Shown here: piece by piece, positions 41,864 through 51,889 of the stretch | Position numbering within the stretch: position 1 is the stretch's first letter | Layout of the letters: the number at the start of each line of letters is the position of its first letter | DNA from: Deltaproteobacteria bacterium | GTDB lineage: Bacteria; Myxococcota_A; UBA9042; PHBI01 | NCBI GenBank assembly: GCA_020632715.1 | Contig: JACKFA010000006.1 | Span: forward strand, 62,001-126,000 | Length of the DNA stretch: 64,000 nt | Reading direction: 5' to 3' | Position numbers and translations under genes: made by a program | Notes under the pieces: generated by a model | Told to the model about the DNA's origin: nothing | Databases searched by the model: none | What the model saw: the letters and a program-made list of their open reading frames with translations, nothing else

Positions 41864-43045
41864 TCACCCCGCGCGGCGGTCGCGGGCGAAGGCGAGCTCG
41901 CGCACGGCGCGGCCGCGCACGCTCGCGGCGAGGTCGGCGACGAGCGTGCGCACCCCGATGCCGAAGCGCATGAGGTCCGCCACGGGCCGGAGCAGCGCCC
42001 ACCAGCCGACGCGGAGCCCATAGCGCCGGAGGACGACGCGATCCGTCGCGGCCGCGAGGGCGACGCGCCACGCGGCGCTCAGGAAGGCGAGGGCGAGCGC
42101 GGGGAGGGCCACCGCGGGGTGGACGCACGCGAGGAGCAGGGGGAGGACGATGGGGTCGACGAGGAGCCCGGCGATGAACTGGAGGGGCCTCTCGGCGCGG
42201 ACCGCCGAGAGGCGGCGCGACCAGAGGCGCGCCCAGCCGCCGGTCGCGGCGGAGGGCTCCGGGCGGACGAGCGGCGACGAGGTGCGGATGGTGCCGCCCG
42301 CGGCCGAGAGCGCGTGGGCGAGGCGCTCGCCCTCGTCGACGGCCCCGGCGAGGACGGTCCGGAGGGCGCCGAGGCGGTCGACGGCGGCGCGCCGCAGGAT
42401 GACGAGGCCCCGCTCCATGTGCTGGAGGTGGCGGGCGCGCTCGTCGCTGCGGGCGCGGGTGAGGGTGTCGCCGCAGGTGACGAGGCCCGCGAGGCGCGCG
42501 GAGAGCGAGCTCGGCGCGTAGAGGGTGGGGGCGAAGACCGCGACGACCGAGGGGTCGCGGAAGGCGCCGGTCGCGCGGGCGAGGGCGTCCTCGGGGAGCT
42601 CGAGGCCGGGCTCGCAGATGGCGACGAGGTCGGAGCGCGTGGCGTCCCAGGCGGCGACGAGGGCGGCGGCGCGGTCGGAGAGCTCGGGATCGGCGGCGGC
42701 GACGACGGTGTGGGCGTGGTCGCTCGCGGCCTGGTGGCGGCGCGCGCGCGCGAAGTCGAGGGTCTGGGAGGAGGCGTCGGTGGCGGCGAAGACGACGTCG
42801 AGGCGGCCGTGCCAGAGCTGGTCGAGGAGCGAGGCGCCGCCGTCGTTGGCGCCCGTCGGGGTGCGCGCCTCGTCGGCTCCGAAGCAGCGGACGATGGTGA
42901 GGCTCTCGCCCGCCGGGGGGCGGCGTTGGCGGGGGTCGCGCGGGAGCGGGCGGCGGCCGCGCCAGAAGGCGCGGGTGAGCGCCAGGTTGGCGGCGACGAC
43001 GACGAGCGCGACGAAGACCAGGTCGAGGGCCAAGGGCACGGGCAT
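41864..43045 (-). CDS. Membrane glycosyltransferase, GT2/GT21-like
   Basis: 393 aa. N-terminal helix (LDLVFVALVVVAANLALT), a glycosyltransferase-like domain (LTIVRCFGADEART, SDLVAICEPGLELPEDALARA, then GDTLTRAR and RGLVILRRAAVDRLGAL), and two C-terminal membrane segments (VLPLLLACVHPAVALPALALAFL). This layout resembles ceramide-glucosyltransferase-type enzymes, which act at the inner membrane on lipid acceptors. GGAGG touches the ATG at 43045, which is too close; GTG 43039, 6 bases later, would give normal spacing and may be the true start. Follows the exported/ECF block in a divergent arrangement. Confidence 0.8.
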   Translation of the reverse strand: MPVPLALDLVFVALVVVAANLALTRAFWRGRRPLPRDPRQRRPPAGESLTIVRCFGADEARTPTGANDGGASLLDQLWHGRLDVVFAATDASSQTLDFARARRHQAASDHAHTVVAAADPELSDRAAALVAAWDATRSDLVAICEPGLELPEDALARATGAFRDPSVVAVFAPTLYAPSSLSARLAGLVTCGDTLTRARSDERARHLQHMERGLVILRRAAVDRLGALRTVLAGAVDEGERLAHALSAAGGTIRTSSPLVRPEPSAATGGWARLWSRRLSAVRAERPLQFIAGLLVDPIVLPLLLACVHPAVALPALALAFLSAAWRVALAAATDRVVLRRYGLRVGWWALLRPVADLMRFGIGVRTLVADLAASVRGRAVRELAFARDRRAG

Positions 43046-43384
43046 CCTCCGGGAGCGCGGCACGCGGTCGAGGAGAGCCCGACCACATGGGGTGGGTGGC
43101 CGCGCCCCGCGAATCCTTCGCGACGTGCTGTCGTTTTTTGTTACGAACCGACGCACTCCGGCCCCGGAGAGGGCGGAGAGGCGCGCTGGGAGCACGCGAG
43201 CGCGCGGATACACGAAATCCGTCCGACCGCGCGAAGGAACGAGGAGCGGCGGCAACCAAGACACACGGCGCGTCGCGCCGAGGCGCTGGCGCCGCCGGTT
43301 TCGGCGCCGGCGGGACAAAGCGTGCCGCCGCCAGCGCATCGCGCTAATGATCGAGCCGTCACGACGCCGGAGCCCACACCGACC
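43046..43384. other. 339-bp divergent intergenic region
   Basis: Lies between the glycosyltransferase (minus) and the exported protein of the ECF sigma locus (plus). No gene is seen. It has a small palindrome CGCGAATCCTTCGCG (43108-43122) followed after 11 bases by six T (43134-43139), and a longer hairpin GCGCTGGCG (43283-43291) with CGCCAGCGC (43329-43337) that would fall in the leader of the plus-strand gene. No clear promoter is recognised for either side. Confidence 0.6.
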
Positions 43385-44482
43385 TTGCGCCGCCCCCTCT
43401 CGAGAGCCCTCGCCACCGCGCTCGGATTCGCGCTCGCCGCGACCGTCGCGGGAGCGCCGGCGCTCGCGGCGACGCCGGGCTGCCCCGACGCCGCGCAGAT
43501 CGAGGGCGACGAGGCGCTCGTGACGGCGACGCGCCTCCTGCTCGAGCGGCGCGGCATCGCCACGGAGCCGATCCCCAGCTGCCCGCGCGTCATCGCGGTC
43601 CTCACCCCACGCGAGGACGGCACCGAGGTCACCCTCATCGACCGCGCCGGGCGCGTGGCCACGCGCTCAGGGAGCGACGCCGAGATGGTCGCGACCCTCG
43701 TCGAGTCGTGGGCGCGCTCCGACATCGACGAGGATCTCCTCTCCCACGGTGAGCCGGATCTCCCGCCGCCGGCTCCGGTGGTCGCCGGCGCCGCGGCGCG
43801 ACCGGCCGCGATGACGTGGCCCACGGCGACGGCCGCGAGGCGCGCCCGACCGACCGACGACGCCGATCCAGGCTGGCTCGTGGGCGCGTCGGCCACGGTG
43901 CTCGCCGGCAGCGACGGGACGACCTGGTTCGGCGGCGCCCTCCGCGCGCTGGCGCCGGCCGGGCCGCTCCGGATCGGCGCGCTCACGCGCGTCGCGTTCG
44001 AGCCGGCGCCCTCTTCGGCGCCCGATGGCAACGACGAGGATCGCCTCGCCATCGACGTGCTCCTCGTGGGCGAGGTGCCGATCGACCTCGGCGGCGTCAC
44101 GCTCCGCCCGGGTATCGGCGTCGGGCTCGGCTGGGCGCCGCGGCGCGCGCCGCCCGAGCAGGCCTCCAACACGGGCTTCACGCCGGGCGGCGGCCACGAC
44201 GGCGACGACGACGACGACGACGGCGGGGTCGGCGAGGGCTTCGAGCGCGAGCACGGCGCGGGCGGCGCGAGCTCTCCGGACGGTGACTCGGGGGGGCTCC
44301 GCGTCGAGGCGCAGCTCGGCCTCGACATCCCGCTCGGGAGCGACGTCAGCGCCGCGCTCGAGGTGGTCTTCGGGGTGTCGCCGTTCGCCTCGACGACGCT
44401 CGATCGCAGCGGCCGCGTCGACATCGGCGAGCCGCTCTGGTCGCTCGGCGGGGCCTTCGGCTTCCGCTTCGGGGGGCTCTGA
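43385..44482 (+). CDS. Exported protein preceding an ECF sigma factor
   Basis: 365 aa. Signal peptide (RRPLSRALATALGFALAATV...ALA), then a domain with several strands and two Cys (GCPDAA, SCPRVIAV), a Pro/Ala linker, and a C-terminal half that may be a small barrel (LVGASATVLAGSDGTTWFGG, GLRVEAQLGLDIPLGSDVSAAL, ending in aromatic-rich FGFRFGGL). Contains an acidic run (HDGDDDDDDGGVG). TTG 43385 gives a normal signal peptide; GTG 43322 is the alternative. It overlaps the sigma factor start by 1 base (TGATG), so the three genes form one operon. It may be an outer-membrane partner of the sigma system. Confidence 0.72.
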   Translation: MRRPLSRALATALGFALAATVAGAPALAATPGCPDAAQIEGDEALVTATRLLLERRGIATEPIPSCPRVIAVLTPREDGTEVTLIDRAGRVATRSGSDAEMVATLVESWARSDIDEDLLSHGEPDLPPPAPVVAGAAARPAAMTWPTATAARRARPTDDADPGWLVGASATVLAGSDGTTWFGGALRALAPAGPLRIGALTRVAFEPAPSSAPDGNDEDRLAIDVLLVGEVPIDLGGVTLRPGIGVGLGWAPRRAPPEQASNTGFTPGGGHDGDDDDDDGGVGEGFEREHGAGGASSPDGDSGGLRVEAQLGLDIPLGSDVSAALEVVFGVSPFASTTLDRSGRVDIGEPLWSLGGAFGFRFGGL

Positions 44483-45075
44483 TGGGCGCGAAGCTCCTCC
44501 CGCTCCGCCGGACCTCCGGCGACTCGGCCGCCCTCAGCGACGAGGCGCTGGTCGCGGCCTGCTCGGCCCGCGACACGACGGCGCTCGCGGCCCTCTTCGA
44601 CCGCCACCACAAGGACGTGCACCGCTTCCTCGTGCGGCTCGCGGGCGTCGACGACGACGTGGTCGACGATCTGCTCCAGGACACGTTCCTCGAGGTGTGG
44701 GAGGGCGCCGCGCGCTTCCGCAGCGGGTCGCGGGTGCGCACGTGGATCTTCGGGATCGCGGCGAACCTCGGCCGGCAGCACGTCCGCACGGATCACCGCC
44801 GGAAGGCGCGCGCGGCCGTCTACCTCGAGCGGCTGCCGGAGGGCGCGAGCACGCCGGGCGACGCGCTCGAGCGGCGGCAGCAGCTCGAGCGCCTCGCGGC
44901 GACGCTCGACGAGCTCCCGCACGACCTCAAGGTCGCGTGGATCCTGTGCGACCTCGAGGAGGAGCGCGGCGTCGACGCGGCGCGCGCGCTCGGGGTGCGC
45001 GAGGGGACGCTCTACCGGCGCCTCCACGAGGCGCGGCGGGCCCTGCGAGCCGGGCTCGGGGAGGGCGAGCGATGA
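44482..45075 (+). CDS. ECF-type RNA polymerase sigma factor
   Basis: 197 aa. Region 2 at about 30-95 (ALFDRHHKDVHRFLVRLAGV, DLLQDTFLEVWEGAARFR, WIFGIAANLGRQHVR) and region 4 at about 130-190 (LDELPHDLKVAWILCDLEEER, then AARALGVREGTLYRRLHEARRALR). It would direct a set of promoters when released from its anti-sigma. ATG 44482 overlaps the previous stop (TGATG), and the next gene overlaps it by 4 bases (ATGA). The downstream gene is the probable anti-sigma/FecR partner. Confidence 0.93.
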   Translation: MGAKLLPLRRTSGDSAALSDEALVAACSARDTTALAALFDRHHKDVHRFLVRLAGVDDDVVDDLLQDTFLEVWEGAARFRSGSRVRTWIFGIAANLGRQHVRTDHRRKARAAVYLERLPEGASTPGDALERRQQLERLAATLDELPHDLKVAWILCDLEEERGVDAARALGVREGTLYRRLHEARRALRAGLGEGER

Positions 45076-46442
45076 CCGGGCGGACGACCGGCTGCGCGCT
45101 CGCGGCGCGTGTCGAGCGCGCGTTCCCGAGGGGCGCGGACGAGGCGCTCCGCGGGCACCTCGCGAGCTGCGAGGCGTGTATGACGCGCTGGCGCGAGCTC
45201 GAGAGGCTCCAGGCCCTCGGGCGCGCGCTCCCGGCGCCGGAGATCGCCCAGGACCGCGCCGAGGCCGCGCGCACGGCGCTCCTCGCGCGAGCGGCCAAGT
45301 CGCCGAGCCGCCCGGGCAGAGCCGCGCGGCGCCTGTCGGTGTCGCGCTGGGCGTTCGCGGCGGTGGTGCTGCTCGCGGCGGGGGCCGCGGCGGCCAGCGT
45401 CGTCGCGTTGTCGGCGGGGGGAGACGCCGGCGGCCGCGCGCTCCTCACCGCGCGGAAGGGCGCGGTCGCGGCCACGGACGACCGCGGGCGCTTCGTCGAG
45501 CTGACGCCGCTCCCCGACGAGATCGTCCTCCTGCTCGACGGCGCGGTCCACGTGGCCGTGACGCCGCTCGCCCCCGGGGAGCGCTTCCGCGTGGTGACCG
45601 TCGACGGCGGCGAGGTCGAGGTGCGGGGCACGGCGTTCGTGGCGCGCGCCGCCGCGGGGCACCTCGAGGCCGTGAGCGTGCTCCACGGCCGCGTGGAGGT
45701 GCGCCCCAGGACCGCGTCGCCGCAGCTCCTCGGGCGGGGCGAGCGCTGGGACGCCTCGCCCGCCGAGGTCGAGGTCGCGAGCCAGGCGCCCGAGTCGAGG
45801 TCCGCCGAGGCGGCGACGCCGCCTGCCCACGTGGGGTCGACCGGCGCGCCGACCGACGACGGCGCGACCTCCGGGCCCACGATGGCCGGTGAGCCGCTCG
45901 CGCCCGACGTCTTCGTCGGGCCGCCGGCCCCCGAGGTGGCCGCGGTCGCGCCCGCCGCGGGCCGCGAGCGCCGCCACCCGCGGGCGACCCCCGCCGTCGC
46001 GAGCCGCATCACCCCGCCGGCGACCTCGCCCCGCGCGCCGATGGTGCCCTCGCCGCGCCCCGGAGAGGAGCGCTACCAGGCCGCCTGGAGCGCGCTCCGC
46101 AGCGGTGACCTCGGTGGCGCCGCCGCCGCCTTCGCGGCCGCGCGGGACGAGGCGGGCGACGGCCCCGTCGCCGAGGACGCGAGCTTCTGGCTCGCCGTCT
46201 CGCAGAAGCGCAGCGGCCAGACGTCGCAGTCGGCGGCCACGCTCCGCGCCTACCTCGAGCGCTACCCGCACGGCGCGAGGCGGGACGAGGCCACGGCGAT
46301 GCTCGCGTGGGATCTGCTCGAGAAGGGCGACGTCGCCACGGCGCGCAACCTGTTCGAGGCCGTGAAGGGCTCGCGCGTCGCGGCCGTGCGCGAGAGCTGC
46401 CGCCGCGGGCTCGAGGTCATCGAGGGTAAAGAGTCGATCTGA
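45072..46442 (+). CDS. Putative anti-sigma factor with zinc finger, FecR and TPR parts
   Basis: 456 aa. N-terminus (LRGHLASCEACMTRW) carries the zf-HC2-like CxxC typical of anti-sigma factors; one transmembrane helix at about 93-115 (WAFAAVVLLAAGAAAASVVAL) places the rest in the periplasm. A FecR domain follows (LLTARKGAVAATDDRG, VVTVDGGEVEVRGTAFVARA, VSVLHGRVEV), then a Pro/Ala-rich linker and a TPR-like C-terminus (YQAAWSALRSGDLGGAAAAF, LRAYLERYPHGARRDEA). It would sense an envelope signal and release the sigma factor. ATG 45072 overlaps the sigma gene. Convergent with the RNase gene, 34 bp away. Confidence 0.85.
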   Translation: MTGRTTGCALAARVERAFPRGADEALRGHLASCEACMTRWRELERLQALGRALPAPEIAQDRAEAARTALLARAAKSPSRPGRAARRLSVSRWAFAAVVLLAAGAAAASVVALSAGGDAGGRALLTARKGAVAATDDRGRFVELTPLPDEIVLLLDGAVHVAVTPLAPGERFRVVTVDGGEVEVRGTAFVARAAAGHLEAVSVLHGRVEVRPRTASPQLLGRGERWDASPAEVEVASQAPESRSAEAATPPAHVGSTGAPTDDGATSGPTMAGEPLAPDVFVGPPAPEVAAVAPAAGRERRHPRATPAVASRITPPATSPRAPMVPSPRPGEERYQAAWSALRSGDLGGAAAAFAAARDEAGDGPVAEDASFWLAVSQKRSGQTSQSAATLRAYLERYPHGARRDEATAMLAWDLLEKGDVATARNLFEAVKGSRVAAVRESCRRGLEVIEGKESI

Positions 46443-46476
46443 CTCTATTGGCCGGGCCGTCTCCTCCGGCCGGCCG

Positions 46477-48342
46477 TCAGGCCAGCGCGAGCTCGATCCG
46501 GCCGGCGTCCTCGTCGGTGCCGGAGACCTCGACCTCCACGGCCTGGCCGAGGTGCCAGGTGCCGCTGGGGCCGACGAGGGCCTGCCCGTGCTCGTCGACG
46601 CGCCACGGGCCACCCGGCAGGGCGTCGACGCCGATGGTGCCGGTCACGCCGGCCCCCGCGAGGTGGACGACGAGCCCGAAGGGGCGCGCGGCCACGACGT
46701 GCCCGGAGAAGCGCTCGCCGACGCGCGTCGAGAAGAGCTGGGCCGCGAGCATCCTGAGGCGATCGCGCTCGGCGCGGTCGGCGTTGCGCGCGAGCCCGTT
46801 GAGCGCGACCCCGACCGCCTCGAGCGCCGGGTCGTCGGCGACCTGCCCGCGCTCGCCGCAGAGGAAGCCCTTCACCACGCGGTGAACGCAGAGATCGGCG
46901 TAGCGCCGGATGGGGGAGGTGAAGTGCACATAGAGGGGGGCCGCGAGGCCGAAGTGGAGCCCCGGGTGCACCGTGTAGCGCGCAGGGCCGAGGGCCTTCC
47001 CCATGACGGTGCGCATCGCGGGCGCGAGCGGCGTCCCGGCGAACTGCGCCTCGAGGGCCTGGAGGCCACGCGGCGAGAGGCGCCGCCCGAAGCCCGCCAT
47101 GAGCCCGAAGCGCGCGGCGGCGGCGGCGAGCCCGGCGACGGCGTCCTCGTCGGGCTCGGGGTGCACGCGGAAGAGCCCGGGCAGCCCGCGCGCGACGAGC
47201 CAGCGCGCGACGGCCTCGTTCGCGGCGACCATGAGGCGCTCGACGAGCGCGTGCGCGGGCGTCGACTCGTGGGCGACGAGCTCGATCGGCGCGTCGCTCT
47301 CGTCGACGGTGACGGACGCCTCCTCGCGGAGGAGATCCACGCCGCCGCGCCCGCGGCGGGCGGCCGAGAGGCGCGCCGCGGCCGTGCGGAGCCAGGCGAC
47401 CGTCGGGCGCACGGGCTCGGGGATCCCGCTCGCGTCGCCGGTCTCGAGGTAGGTCGCGACCTGCGCGTAGGTGAGGCGCGCGGTCGAGCGGATGACCGTC
47501 TCGTAGAGGTCGACGGCGGTGACCTCGCCCTCGTCGTCGATCCGCAGCTCCGCGGTGAGCGCCGCCCGCTCCTCGCCGGGCAAGAGCGAGAGCGACGCCT
47601 CGGAGAGCGCCGTCGGCAGCATCGGCAGGACCTCGCCGCCCGCGAGGTACACGCTCGTGCCGCGGGCGCGGGCCTCCTCGTCGAGGGGCGAGCCGGCGCG
47701 CACGGCGTGATCGACGTCGGCGATGCTGACGAGCAGGCGCAGCGCGCCGTCCGGGCCGGCCGGCAGCACGGCGAGCGCGTCGTCGATGTCGCGGGTCGAG
47801 GGCGCGTCGATGGTGACCGTGGGGATCACCGTCAGATCGCGGCGCTTCGCCGCGGAGACCGCGACTGCGTCGCCGTCGTGGGGCGGGTACCCCGTGCGGA
47901 GCTGGTAGCGGGCGATGACGCGCTCGACGCCAGCGCGCTCGGGCGGCACGGCGCGCTCGAAGCGGGCGGCGCTGCCGTCGACGCGCGCGACGAGGAAGTC
48001 GCCCGCCTGGAGACCCGCGCCGTCGGCGCCCGAGAGGGGCCAGTCCGTGTTGCCGACCTGCGGGTCGACGGCGAGGAAGGGACGCCCGCGGCGCACGGTC
48101 AGCGGCCCGAAGAGCACGCTCCGGGCGCGCTCGCGGAGGGCGAGCCCGCGCGCGGTGAAGCGCCCGTCGCCCGACGGGACGAGGTCGAAGTCGACGAGGT
48201 CGCCCGCGAGGAACGGGTTCAGGTCGGGCGGCGTGACGAAGGCGGACACGGTCGGCTCGGCCTCGTCGGCGACGAAGCCGAAGCCGCGCGGGTGGACGCT
48301 GATCCGCCCCGTCCGGCGGTCGGGCGCATCGGAGGCCGCCAT
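46477..48342 (-). CDS. RNase II/R-family exoribonuclease
   Basis: 621 aa. N-terminal cold-shock/OB domain (TGRISVHPRGFGFV), then the RNB catalytic domain with the metal-binding motif TIDAPSTRDIDD (Asp179, 185, 187, 188) and the later motif HFTSPIRRYADLCVHR; a C-terminal S1-like domain closes (FSGHVVAARPFGLVVHLAG). It degrades RNA 3' to 5'. At 621 aa it is shorter than typical RNase R and close to RNase II. ATG 48342 lies two bases after the TolC-like stop, so it is last in the efflux operon, an unusual place for an RNase. Confidence 0.9.
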   Translation of the reverse strand: MAASDAPDRRTGRISVHPRGFGFVADEAEPTVSAFVTPPDLNPFLAGDLVDFDLVPSGDGRFTARGLALRERARSVLFGPLTVRRGRPFLAVDPQVGNTDWPLSGADGAGLQAGDFLVARVDGSAARFERAVPPERAGVERVIARYQLRTGYPPHDGDAVAVSAAKRRDLTVIPTVTIDAPSTRDIDDALAVLPAGPDGALRLLVSIADVDHAVRAGSPLDEEARARGTSVYLAGGEVLPMLPTALSEASLSLLPGEERAALTAELRIDDEGEVTAVDLYETVIRSTARLTYAQVATYLETGDASGIPEPVRPTVAWLRTAAARLSAARRGRGGVDLLREEASVTVDESDAPIELVAHESTPAHALVERLMVAANEAVARWLVARGLPGLFRVHPEPDEDAVAGLAAAAARFGLMAGFGRRLSPRGLQALEAQFAGTPLAPAMRTVMGKALGPARYTVHPGLHFGLAAPLYVHFTSPIRRYADLCVHRVVKGFLCGERGQVADDPALEAVGVALNGLARNADRAERDRLRMLAAQLFSTRVGERFSGHVVAARPFGLVVHLAGAGVTGTIGVDALPGGPWRVDEHGQALVGPSGTWHLGQAVEVEVSGTDEDAGRIELALA

Positions 48343-48344
48343 GG

Positions 48345-49922
48345 CTACTGCACGAGCGTGTCGAGGAGGCGCCCCGTGAGGTGCAGGATGTTGAGCAGCG
48401 CCTGCTCGTAGTCGACCTTGGCGCGCAGCACGCGGAGCTCGGCCTCGCGCTGATCCTGCTGCGCCGTCGTGACCTCGAGCGCCGTGCTCGCGCCGGCCTG
48501 GAAGCTCGCGAGCTGCCCCTCGGCCGTCCGCTTCGCGATCTCGGCCGTGCGCTGCGCGAGGTCGACGCGCGCGCGCGCCGCCCTGGCCGTCTCGTAGTAG
48601 GTCGCGGCCTGCGCCGCGATGAGCTCCTCGGCGTTCGCGAGGCTCGCCTTCGCCGAGTCGACCGCGACGCGCGCCGCCGACGCGGTCTCCGCGAGGAGGT
48701 CCGGGTCGAGCGGGAGCTCGAAGGCGAGCCCGACGCCGGCGGACACGGCCTCGAACTGGCCGAACTGCGAGAAGGCGTCGTCGACGGCGTCGTTCCCGAG
48801 GCCCTGCACCTGCACGAAGGCGCTCGCGTCGAGCCTCGGGCGGGTGGCCTCCACGGCGACCACGACCTGGAGCCGCGCCTGCTCGACCGCCGCCCGCAGG
48901 TCGACGAGGTCGGGGGCGTTCTCCTTCGCCTCGGCGATCGCCTGCTCGAGCGAGACCGGCAGGTCGGCGGTGGAGGGCGCCTGCGCGGCGGTCGCGAGGT
49001 CGCCGCCCGTCACGTCGCCGCCGACGAGGCGCCCGAGCGACACGCGCGTCGTCCGGACGCTCGACTCGGCCGCGACGAGCTGCTCCTCGATCGCCGCGAG
49101 CGACGACTCGAGCGGCAGCGCCGCGAACGGCGCCATCGCGCCGGCGTCGACCTTGGCCCGCGCCTCGGCGAGCTGGCGCTCGGCGGTCTCGCGCGCGGCG
49201 CGCTGGATGAGCACGCTCTGCTCGGCGTACCAGAGCTCCCAATAGGCGCTCATCACCTGCCGCGCGATCTCGCTCCCGGCGAGCTCCGACGCCGACTTCG
49301 CGCGCTTCGCCGACACCTCGGCCGAGCGCAGGGCGGCCTCCCACTGATCGCGCCCGAGCCCGCGGAGGAGGGGCTGGATCGCCGACACGCGCAGCGACAC
49401 GCCGTAGCCCGGGCCGAGCGACACGGGCTCCGGGAACTGCGGCGAGACGTACTCGGAGCTCGAGCGGTTGAGCGAGAGCTCCGCCGCGATCGAGGTGCCC
49501 CAGGCGAACTGCTGCGTGATCCCGGCGCCCGCCGACACGACGTCGCTCGAGCCGACCGACACGCCCGCCGAGTTGAGGGACGGGTTCGCGTTGTGCGTGT
49601 AGTCGATGCTCGCGGTGAGCGTCGGCGCGTAGCGGGCGCGCTCGGCGGCGAGCAGGATGCTCGCGCGCTTCGCCTCGAGCATCGCCGCGGCGAGGCTCGG
49701 GCTGTGCTGCGTCGCGGCCGTCACGGCCCCCGACGCGGTCAGCGCGCCGACGGGAGCCGAGGGCGCCACGGGGGCCTCCCCCGGGGCGGTCGGGTTGTCG
49801 GTGGCGGGGGCCGTCGGCGCCGGGGCGGCCGCGCGGGCGGCGCCCGCCGGGAGGGCGAGCGGCGCGCCGAGCGAGGCGGCGACGGCGAGAGCGGTCCAGG
49901 GGATCAGGGGGCGTTCATTCAT
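48345..49922 (-). CDS. TolC-family outer membrane efflux protein
   Basis: 525 aa. Signal peptide (ALAVAASLGAPLALPAGAARA), an Ala/Pro linker, then two repeats of the TolC fold: long helices (LAAAMLEAKRASILLAAERARY; VEQARLQVVVAVEATRPRLDASA) and strand pairs (GISVGVRS-like FAWGTSIAAELSLNRSS). The end has the typical helix AQAATYYETARAARARVDLAQRTAEIA. It forms the outer-membrane channel of the pump encoded upstream. It overlaps the permease gene by 8 bases. Confidence 0.92.
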   Translation of the reverse strand: MNERPLIPWTALAVAASLGAPLALPAGAARAAAPAPTAPATDNPTAPGEAPVAPSAPVGALTASGAVTAATQHSPSLAAAMLEAKRASILLAAERARYAPTLTASIDYTHNANPSLNSAGVSVGSSDVVSAGAGITQQFAWGTSIAAELSLNRSSSEYVSPQFPEPVSLGPGYGVSLRVSAIQPLLRGLGRDQWEAALRSAEVSAKRAKSASELAGSEIARQVMSAYWELWYAEQSVLIQRAARETAERQLAEARAKVDAGAMAPFAALPLESSLAAIEEQLVAAESSVRTTRVSLGRLVGGDVTGGDLATAAQAPSTADLPVSLEQAIAEAKENAPDLVDLRAAVEQARLQVVVAVEATRPRLDASAFVQVQGLGNDAVDDAFSQFGQFEAVSAGVGLAFELPLDPDLLAETASAARVAVDSAKASLANAEELIAAQAATYYETARAARARVDLAQRTAEIAKRTAEGQLASFQAGASTALEVTTAQQDQREAELRVLRAKVDYEQALLNILHLTGRLLDTLVQ

Positions 49923-51123
49923 GGCGCAGCGCCTCGATGGGGTTCATGCGAGCGGCCTTCCAGGCCGGCCAGAAGCCGAAGATGACGCCCACGCCGGCTG
50001 AGAACGCGAACGAAATCAAGATGATACCTGGCACGGGGGCAAAATTGAGCCCGGCCTGCTTACACAGAGCATACGACCCTCCGAGCCCGAGCGCGATCCC
50101 AAGAAGGCCGCCGAGGGTCGCGAGGAGGCCCGCCTCGACGAGAAACTGCAAGAGGACTTCGCGCCCACGCGCGCCGATGGCGAGGCGGATGCCGATCTCG
50201 CGCGTCCGCTCGGTCACGGAGACGAGCATGATGTTCATGATGCCGATCCCGCCGACGAAGAGCGAGACGGCCGCGATGGCCGAGAGGAACGCGGTCATGT
50301 CCTCGGTGGTGCTCGAGATCGCGTTCATCAGGTCCTGCATGTTGCGGACGTTGAAGTCGTCCTGGTCGCCGGCCTTGACGCGGCGCTGCTCGCGCATGAC
50401 GCGCGTCACGTCGCTCTCGACCTGGCTCATGACGCTCGCGTCGGACGCCGACAGGTACATCGTGCTGACGTCGAAGTTGCCGGCGATGCGGCGCTGGAAG
50501 GTCTTGAGCGGCACGAGGACGATGTCGTTCGCGTCGCTGCCCATGGAGGTCGCCTTCTCGGCCATGACGCCGACGACCTCGCAGGTGAGCTTGCCGAGGC
50601 GCATCTTCTGCCCGAGGACGTCGCCCTCGCCGAAGAGCTCGCTCTTGGTCGTCGTGCCGATGATGCACACCGGGCGCGCGCCGTTGAGCTCGCTCTCCTC
50701 GAACGCGCGCCCCTCGCCGACCTCCCAGTCGCGGACGGCGAAGTAGGTCTCGGTGATGCCGAGCACGCTCGTGGGCCAGTTCTTGTTGCCCACGATGGCC
50801 GTCGACATCGACGACGCCGTCGGCGCCACGGTCACGTTCGACACCTGCGTCGCGATGGCCTTCGCGTCCGACGTGTCGAAGGGCGGCGCCGAGGCGCGCG
50901 CGCCGCCTGGGCCGCGGCCGCCGGCGCCCGGCGACACGATGAGCAGGTTCTGGCCCATGCTCGCGATGTTGTCGGTGATCTGCCGCGTCGTCGCGTCGCC
51001 GAGGTGGACGACCACGATGACGGCGCCGACGCCGATGACGATGCCGATGGCGGTGAGCGTCGAGCGCATCTTGTTGCGGATGATCTCGCGCAACGCCATC
51101 AGGATGGAGCTGATCACCATCAT
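49915..51123 (-). CDS. MacB-type ABC transporter permease
   Basis: 402 aa. N-terminal helix (MRSTLTAIGIVIGVGAVIVVVH) after IIRNK, a large periplasmic MacB domain (GRGPGG-rich loop, ILGITETYFAVRDWEVGEGRAFEESE, GTTTKSELFGE, EVVGVMAEKA), then three C-terminal helices in the FtsX-like block (FVGGIGIMNIMLVSVTERTREIGIR, LATLGGLLGIALGLGGSYAL, ILISFAFSAGVGVIFGFWPAW). It pairs with the ATPase encoded just upstream. The start is ATG 51123, with a second ATG in the next codon. Confidence 0.93.
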   Translation of the reverse strand: MMVISSILMALREIIRNKMRSTLTAIGIVIGVGAVIVVVHLGDATTRQITDNIASMGQNLLIVSPGAGGRGPGGARASAPPFDTSDAKAIATQVSNVTVAPTASSMSTAIVGNKNWPTSVLGITETYFAVRDWEVGEGRAFEESELNGARPVCIIGTTTKSELFGEGDVLGQKMRLGKLTCEVVGVMAEKATSMGSDANDIVLVPLKTFQRRIAGNFDVSTMYLSASDASVMSQVESDVTRVMREQRRVKAGDQDDFNVRNMQDLMNAISSTTEDMTAFLSAIAAVSLFVGGIGIMNIMLVSVTERTREIGIRLAIGARGREVLLQFLVEAGLLATLGGLLGIALGLGGSYALCKQAGLNFAPVPGIILISFAFSAGVGVIFGFWPAWKAARMNPIEALRHE

Positions 51124-51160
51124 AGGGCTTTGCTCCGGTGCGTCGGGCAGACCGTGGCCG

Positions 51161-51885
<725 letters not shown>

Positions 51886-51889
<4 letters not shown>
